Shown: positions 59,683 to 64,000 of the stretch, in pieces
Numbering within the stretch: position 1 is the first letter of the stretch
Layout: the number at the start of each line of letters is the position of its first letter
Assembly (NCBI GenBank): GCA_016713175.1
Contig: JADJPQ010000018.1
Coordinates: forward strand, 13,475 to 77,474
DNA: 64,000 bases
Direction: 5' to 3'
Source of the DNA: Planctomycetota bacterium
Lineage (GTDB): Bacteria > Planctomycetota > UBA1135 > UBA2386
Translations under genes and position numbers: made by a program
Notes under the pieces: model-generated
The model's input: the letters and a program-made list of their open reading frames with translations, nothing else
Told to the model about the DNA's origin: nothing
Database searches by the model: none

Positions 59683-60972
59683 GTCGAGCTTCGTCTTGAT
59701 CTCGTTCAGCGAGGTCTGGCCGAAGTTCGGGCAGGCGAGCAGTTCGGCTTCCGTCTTGCTCGACAGGTCGCCGATCGTGCGGATCTTCAGCAGGTCGACG
59801 ATGCGCCGGCTGCGGACCGACAGGTCCAGCTCGGTGATCGGGCGGCGCGACGGATCGGGGCTGGCCGGATCCGGCTGTTCTTCGGTCGAGACCGCTGGTT
59901 CGGTCGCTTCGCCGAGATCCTTGTTCATCAGTTCGTCGGCGGTCATGCCCAGCCGCAGACCCTTGTTGCGCAGGATCTCCTTGATCTCCTGCAGCGACGT
60001 CTCGCCGAAGTTCTTGTAGCTGAGCAGCTCGGCCTCGGTCTTCTTGACCAGGTCGCCCAGCGTCCGGATGTTCATCTTCGCGAGGCAGTTGCGGCTGCGG
60101 ACAGACAACTCGAAGTCGTTGATCGGCGTGCGCAGCAGCTTGTTGCGCTTGTCGTCGCGGCGCTCCTGGTCCTCGTCGTAGTACATGTTGAGGGCCGCGG
60201 CCGCATCGCGCCGGAACAACCGGGCGCGGTTGTTGTCCGGATCCGCTTGCAGCGCCAGATCGAAGCACTGCATCGCCCGGCGGTAGTTGCCCATGTCCTC
60301 GTACAGCACGCCGAGGTTGATCACGCAGGCGGCGTTGACCGGCGGCGCCATCAGCGAACGTTCGTACAGCTCGCGCGCCTCTTCGTCTTCCCCGCGGAGG
60401 TCGACGTTGACCGCCAGGCGGAACAGCGCGTGCTTGTGGCTCGGATCCAGCGCCAGCACGTCGTCGTAGCACGCGATCGCGGCCTCGGTCTCGCGGTGGA
60501 ACTCGCGAACCCGGCCGTCGAAGTACTTGCGGTCGGTCTCGCGCAGCTGTCCCTTCAGCTTGTCGAGGTCTTGCTGCAGCTTGTCCCCGTCGCCCTTGGC
60601 TTCGAGCACGTGCAGCCACGTGAGCGCCTGCTTCTGGTCGGTGTCTTTGCGCGTCAACAGCTTCAGCGCGTCGTCGTAGCGGCCGAGTGCGGCGTAGCTG
60701 AAGGCCAGGCAGTCGGCGATGACTGGGTTGCTCTTCTGCTCGGCAAGCACCTCGATCGCTTCGCGATGCCGGCCGAGGGCCCAAAGGGTCAGCGCGCGCG
60801 GCATGCCCTTGGCTGTCGGTCCCGACAGCCAGTCCTGCAGGCGTTCGACCGAGCGGATCGACTGGAACGTTGCCCGACGGAACGCCTCCAGCTTGTCGTA
60901 GGTGACATCGCCGCTCAGCAGCGCGGCGGGGTCCAGGGAGTCGACCGGTTGGTTGGCGACCGTGTCCGTCAT
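59656..60972 (-). CDS. TPR protein fused to two RNA polymerase alpha C-terminal domains
   Basis: 438 residues from ATG 60972. Residues about 1-280 are TPR-like helical repeats ('YDDALKLLTRKD', 'AIACYDDVLALDPSHKHALFRLA', 'AMQCFDLALQADPDNNRARLF'). Two alpha-CTD domains follow, at about 285-345 ('FELSVRSRNCLAKMNIRTLGDL', 'NFGETSLQEIKEIL') and about 375-438 ('LDLSVRSRRIVDLLKIRTIGDL', 'NFGQTSLNEIKTKL'). The equivalents of alpha Arg265, Asn268 and Cys269 are kept in the first copy; the second lacks Asn268; both lack the Lys298 equivalent (Thr instead). There is no polymerase N-terminal domain. It may bind DNA or act as an RNA polymerase-associated protein. Confidence 0.88.
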   Translation of the reverse strand: MTDTVANQPVDSLDPAALLSGDVTYDKLEAFRRATFQSIRSVERLQDWLSGPTAKGMPRALTLWALGRHREAIEVLAEQKSNPVIADCLAFSYAALGRYDDALKLLTRKDTDQKQALTWLHVLEAKGDGDKLQQDLDKLKGQLRETDRKYFDGRVREFHRETEAAIACYDDVLALDPSHKHALFRLAVNVDLRGEDEEARELYERSLMAPPVNAACVINLGVLYEDMGNYRRAMQCFDLALQADPDNNRARLFRRDAAAALNMYYDEDQERRDDKRNKLLRTPINDFELSVRSRNCLAKMNIRTLGDLVKKTEAELLSYKNFGETSLQEIKEILRNKGLRLGMTADELMNKDLGEATEPAVSTEEQPDPASPDPSRRPITELDLSVRSRRIVDLLKIRTIGDLSSKTEAELLACPNFGQTSLNEIKTKLDELGLSLRS

Positions 60973-61064
60973 GCAAGCTCCTGCCGTACGTGCATCTCCG
61001 CTACCCGGTCCGGAAGTTGCCTGGGCTTGTCCGGAAGATGCGCTCGTCGGGGAAAAGGGGAAGA

Positions 61065-61093
61065 ACAGTAGGCTTCGGCACCCGGCCGGTCAA
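61065..61093 (-). promoter_or_regulatory. Promoter of the TPR/alpha-CTD gene
   Basis: On the minus strand TTGACC (61093-61088) and TACTGT (61070-61065) are separated by 17 bp, giving a good -35 and a weaker -10. The expected start lies about 85 nt upstream of ATG 60972. The -35 overlaps the stop of the upstream glycosyltransferase gene at 61090, suggesting transcription independent of it. Confidence 0.5.
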
Positions 61094-62394
61094 GCACGGC
61101 GCCAGGCCGTATCGCCGGAACGACGGCGGGCGGACAGCAGGTCGGCGTAGATCCGGGCAACGTCGCTTGCCAGTTCGGCAAAGCCGCGCGCCCGTGGCCG
61201 GGAGCTGGCGGCCATCGCGCGCAGCCGATCAGGATTGCCGGCGAGTGTCGCGATCGCCGCGGCCCAAGCGTCGACATCCCCGGGTGGCAGTACCAGTCCC
61301 TCGGTGCCGTCGGTCACCGCGTCCTGCAGACCGCCGATCCTGGACACCAGCACGGGTCGGCCGGCAGCCAACGCTTCGCGAACGGTCAACCCGAACGCTT
61401 CCTGCCACAGTGCGGGCGCCGCGACGACGTCGAGGGCTGCGAGGATCCGGGGTAGATCGGCGGCGACGTACGGGCCGTGGTACCGGACAGGATCGCCCGC
61501 GCGCAGTGGCGCAAAGCAACGCGTCAGGTAGCCCTCGTCGCCGTGGTACGGCACGGTGTTGCCGTGGATGTCGAGCGATGCTGTCCCTGGCGGCAGCCGC
61601 CGCAGCGCCGCGAGCAGCACGTGCAGACCTTTGCTCGGAATCAACGTGCCAAGGTAGCCGACCCGCAGTGGGCCGGCGAACGTCGGTGGCGGCAGGGTCG
61701 CGAGACGCTCGGTGTCGACGCCATTGCCGACGACGGTGATCCGGGTCGGGTCGAGGCCGAAGGCGGCGTACGGCGGGATCGCGCGGGCCGAGGGAATCAC
61801 GAAGCGGTCGACCTGGGCGAGGGCGGCGCGCGAACGCGCGTGCAGCCGCGCCGTCGCTCCGGCACCAGCGCCCGGTACGACCAGGCCGGTGAAGGTCGCC
61901 TCGATGCACGGGCTGCAGCGATCCGGGTCAGCGCGGTCGCAGACTTCCTCGCGGCGATGCCACATCTGCCCGCGCGGGCACAAGAGCCAGTAGTCGTGCA
62001 GCGTCAGTACGACCGGGATGCCGGCCGCCTGCAGCACCGCGGGGGCATCGGAAGTGACGCCGGTCAAGTGGTGCAGGTGGGCGAGGTCGAAGCGCTCGCC
62101 GGCGGCCGTTCGTGCTTGCAGCCACGTGGCGAGGGCCGCGGCCATCGGCGGGCAGGTGTACAACGTGTCGAGTGAATCGACCCCGTGCCAGCGGAACGCG
62201 TAGCGCGTCACCTGCGGATTGCCGTGCGGCCCGGGCAGGAACACGCCTTGATCGAGCAGCGGCAGGGATGCGCGCGCGAGCACGTGCACGTCGTGACCGG
62301 CCGCGGCCAGGGCATGGGCAAGGCCGTGAACATGCTGCTCGACGCCGCCGACGCTGTCGGGTGGGAAACCATGGGCAATCAGCAGCACGCGCAT
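61090..62394 (-). CDS. Glycosyltransferase family 4 protein
   Basis: 434 residues from ATG 62394, 4 bp after the stop of the upstream paralogue. GT-B fold: N-terminal 'MRVLLIAHGFPPDSVGGVEQHVHGLA', with the glycine-rich acceptor loop, and C-terminal 'LRVGYLGTLIPSKGLHVLL' and 'ALWQEAFGLTVREALAAGRPVLVSRIGGLQD' carrying the EX7E motif. A four-cysteine cluster ('CPRGQ', then 'VCDRADPDRCSPC') lies in the middle. It probably transfers a sugar in polysaccharide or glycoprotein synthesis. It is about as similar to the next gene as expected for an old tandem duplication. Confidence 0.92.
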   Translation of the reverse strand: MRVLLIAHGFPPDSVGGVEQHVHGLAHALAAAGHDVHVLARASLPLLDQGVFLPGPHGNPQVTRYAFRWHGVDSLDTLYTCPPMAAALATWLQARTAAGERFDLAHLHHLTGVTSDAPAVLQAAGIPVVLTLHDYWLLCPRGQMWHRREEVCDRADPDRCSPCIEATFTGLVVPGAGAGATARLHARSRAALAQVDRFVIPSARAIPPYAAFGLDPTRITVVGNGVDTERLATLPPPTFAGPLRVGYLGTLIPSKGLHVLLAALRRLPPGTASLDIHGNTVPYHGDEGYLTRCFAPLRAGDPVRYHGPYVAADLPRILAALDVVAAPALWQEAFGLTVREALAAGRPVLVSRIGGLQDAVTDGTEGLVLPPGDVDAWAAAIATLAGNPDRLRAMAASSRPRARGFAELASDVARIYADLLSARRRSGDTAWRRA

Positions 62395-62398
62395 CGGG

Positions 62399-63712
62399 TC
62401 ACGATTGCGCCGCCGGCGCCGGGTCGCAAGAGCGGCTGCCCCTGGCGCAGACGTTCTGGTAGATCGCCGCCAGCTGTTCGGCGACCGCGTGGTGGGGGCG
62501 ACCGCTTCGGCGGGCGGCGGCACCCATCCTGGTCACCTGGGCGCGATCGCGCGCGAGTGCGGCCATCGCCGTCGCCCACGCCGCGACATCGCCGGGAGGC
62601 AACACCCGCCCTTCGACCCCGTCGGTCACCGCATCCTGCAGGCCACCGATCCGACTGCACAGTGCGGCGCGGCCGGCGCGCAGGCCCTCGCGGACGCCGA
62701 TGCCGTAGGTTTCCGCCCACAGTGCCGGGGCGGCGATGACATCGATCTCCGCCAGCAGCGCCGGCATCGCTTCCGGACGGTACGGACCGAAGTAGGTGAC
62801 TTCGCCGCCGGCCCGCAGCGACGCGAAGGTGCGCGTCAGATAGCTGGTGTCGCCGTGGTAGCTGACGGTGTTGCCGTGCAGTCGGATCTCGACCAGGCCC
62901 GGCGGCAGTTTCAGCGCGGCTTCGACCAGCACGTGGATGCCCTTGTTGGGGATCAGCGTGCCGAAACAACCGATCCGCAACGGGCGGCGTGGATCCGCGA
63001 CGACCTCGGGAACTGCGGCGAACGCCGCGGTGTCGATGCCGTACTCGACGACGATCACGCCGGCGAGGTCGACGCCGAGGGCCTGCAGCGGCGGCAACGC
63101 GCGAAGTGACGGCACGCACAATTGATCGACCTGCGCGAACAGCGCGCGGGCACGCGCGTGGGTGGCGGTCGCTGCGGCGCGTCCGGCTTCGTCATCGGCG
63201 ACGAGGCCTGGCCAGGTGCGATGCAGGCAGTTGCCGCAGCGCCCGACTTCGACCTGGCCACAGAACGTGCCGTCCGGATGGAACAGCTGGCCGCGCGGAC
63301 AGAACGTCCAGTAGTCGTGCATCGTGAACACGATCGGAATGCCGCGCTGGCGCAGTTCGCCGACCGCATCGGTGGACATGCCGGTCAGGTGGTGGATGTG
63401 TGCGATGTCGAATCGTTCCCCCGCCGCTGCGCGTTCGTCGAGGAATCGGCCAAGGGCCGCGGCCATCGGCGGACAGCGCTGGATGTCATCGAAGCTCGCG
63501 AGCGCTTCCCACCGGTAGGCAACCCGGGTGACCGACGGCCGGCCGCGCTCGGTCGTGAACGTTCCTTGCGGTTGCCCCGGGGCGCTGCTGCGGGCGAACA
63601 CATGCAGGTCGTGACCGGCGGTCGCGAGGTCCCGCGTGATCGCGTGGACGTGCACTTCGACGCCGCCAAGCGACTCGGGCAGCAGGCCGTGGACGATCTG
63701 CAGGATCCGCAT
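62399..63712 (-). CDS. Glycosyltransferase family 4 protein
   Basis: 437 residues. 'MRILQIVHGLLPESLGGVEVHVHAIT' and 'LRIGCFGTLIPNKGIHVLV' with 'ALWAETYGIGVREGLRAGRAAL' follow the same pattern as the preceding gene. The same Cys cluster is kept ('CPRGQLFHPDGTFC' and 'RCGNC'). The donor is unknown. Together with 61090-62394 it forms a two-gene operon of paralogous glycosyltransferases, likely acting in successive steps of one glycan. Confidence 0.92.
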   Translation of the reverse strand: MRILQIVHGLLPESLGGVEVHVHAITRDLATAGHDLHVFARSSAPGQPQGTFTTERGRPSVTRVAYRWEALASFDDIQRCPPMAAALGRFLDERAAAGERFDIAHIHHLTGMSTDAVGELRQRGIPIVFTMHDYWTFCPRGQLFHPDGTFCGQVEVGRCGNCLHRTWPGLVADDEAGRAAATATHARARALFAQVDQLCVPSLRALPPLQALGVDLAGVIVVEYGIDTAAFAAVPEVVADPRRPLRIGCFGTLIPNKGIHVLVEAALKLPPGLVEIRLHGNTVSYHGDTSYLTRTFASLRAGGEVTYFGPYRPEAMPALLAEIDVIAAPALWAETYGIGVREGLRAGRAALCSRIGGLQDAVTDGVEGRVLPPGDVAAWATAMAALARDRAQVTRMGAAARRSGRPHHAVAEQLAAIYQNVCARGSRSCDPAPAAQS

Positions 63713-64000
63713 CTCTCCACAGGATCGACTCGGACACCCCGACGAGGCAAGCGCGGGCTCGGATCATGGCAATCCCCGAGCCTTTGCCAGCCTGCGGAGC
63801 GGGCCGCCGAAGAGCTTCGATCCGGGTCGCGTGCTCCCGTCGCAAGTCGTGCAAAGTTCGGTGGCAACGGCATTGCGTGCGGCGCGCCGTTCGCTACAGT
63901 CCGAGGCGTCGCGGTCGTGTCGGAGGTCAGCCACACGGTCGCATGTGGATTGTTTTCAACAGTTGGCGGTCCGGACGGGTCCTGCAACCCGAGCCGGCGA
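63713..64000. other. Upstream region of the glycosyltransferase operon, possible divergent promoter
   Basis: No gene recognised in the last 288 bp. On the plus strand TTGCGT (63873-63878) and TACAGT (63895-63900) with a 16-bp spacer resemble a weak sigma-70 promoter pointing out of the window. Nothing comparable was found for the leftward operon start. Confidence 0.3.

Overview
This window is a strongly GC-rich bacterial chromosome segment with nearly every base accounted for by protein-coding genes. Many genes start with GTG and overlap the preceding stop (ATGA or GTGA), so translational coupling is common. The family content points to a planctomycete-type Gram-negative: DUF1080 and DUF1570 proteins, a sulfatase, very large exported FG-GAP/UnbV proteins, CotH/lamin-tail proteins, a cytoplasmic-facing Ser/Thr kinase, a TPR protein fused to two RNA polymerase alpha C-terminal domains, and LpxB for lipid A. 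This assignment is inferred from gene families; there is no rRNA or other marker RNA in the window. I saw no tRNA, rRNA, CRISPR array, insertion sequence or prophage gene.

Layout. 1-4.2 kb: a truncated secreted alpha-helical protein, a small exported TPR-like protein and a double-DUF1080 protein. 4.2-9.6 kb: a tightly overlapping leftward operon (glutamine amidotransferase, ABC ATPase, ABC permease, lpxB, ubiD-like). 9.7-11.1 kb: trkA. 11.2-19.4 kb: a leftward chaperone cluster (groEL, groES, second groEL, dnaJ, grpE, fmdB-like), followed by a DUF1570-like metallopeptidase broken at its active site and a lipoprotein. 19.7-33.7 kb: exported and membrane proteins (NPCBM, VWA, secreted hypothetical proteins, serine hydrolase, sulfatase, two coupled FG-GAP/UnbV proteins). 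33.7-39.8 kb: a Phd/PIN toxin-antitoxin pair, a Ser/Thr kinase, a SARP-type regulator, an SdiA-regulated-like protein and an RDD protein. 39.9-43 kb: a secreted hypothetical protein, a YedF/DsrE-like protein, an AbrB/PIN pair and a thioredoxin-like gene with an in-frame UGA. 43.2-58.2 kb: a metallopeptidase, an orphan antitoxin, purD, CotH, rpe, accD, truD, a polyphosphate-glucokinase-like ROK kinase, chorismate mutase, peptidase U32 and a decayed parE with its intact antitoxin. 58.4-64 kb: a free-standing SecD-like periplasmic domain, palindromic hairpins, the TPR/alpha-CTD protein and two tandem glycosyltransferases.

The most notable observation is at 42496-42987. A thioredoxin-fold gene is interrupted only by one TGA, at the first position of its CxxC motif (W-TGA-H-G-C). 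A GC-rich hairpin with a G-starting loop follows at the distance expected of a bacterial SECIS element, and a gene resembling the selenium-associated YedF family lies about 0.9 kb upstream. I read it as a probable selenoprotein. A nonsense mutation is the main alternative, because the window also holds genuinely broken genes at 11831-13442 and 57692-57995. Other points of interest are two GroELs flanking one GroES without dnaK, four toxin-antitoxin loci in about 25 kb (two with decayed toxins), a pair of related covarying palindromes at 59413-59682, and stop codons of convergent genes placed inside shared hairpins.
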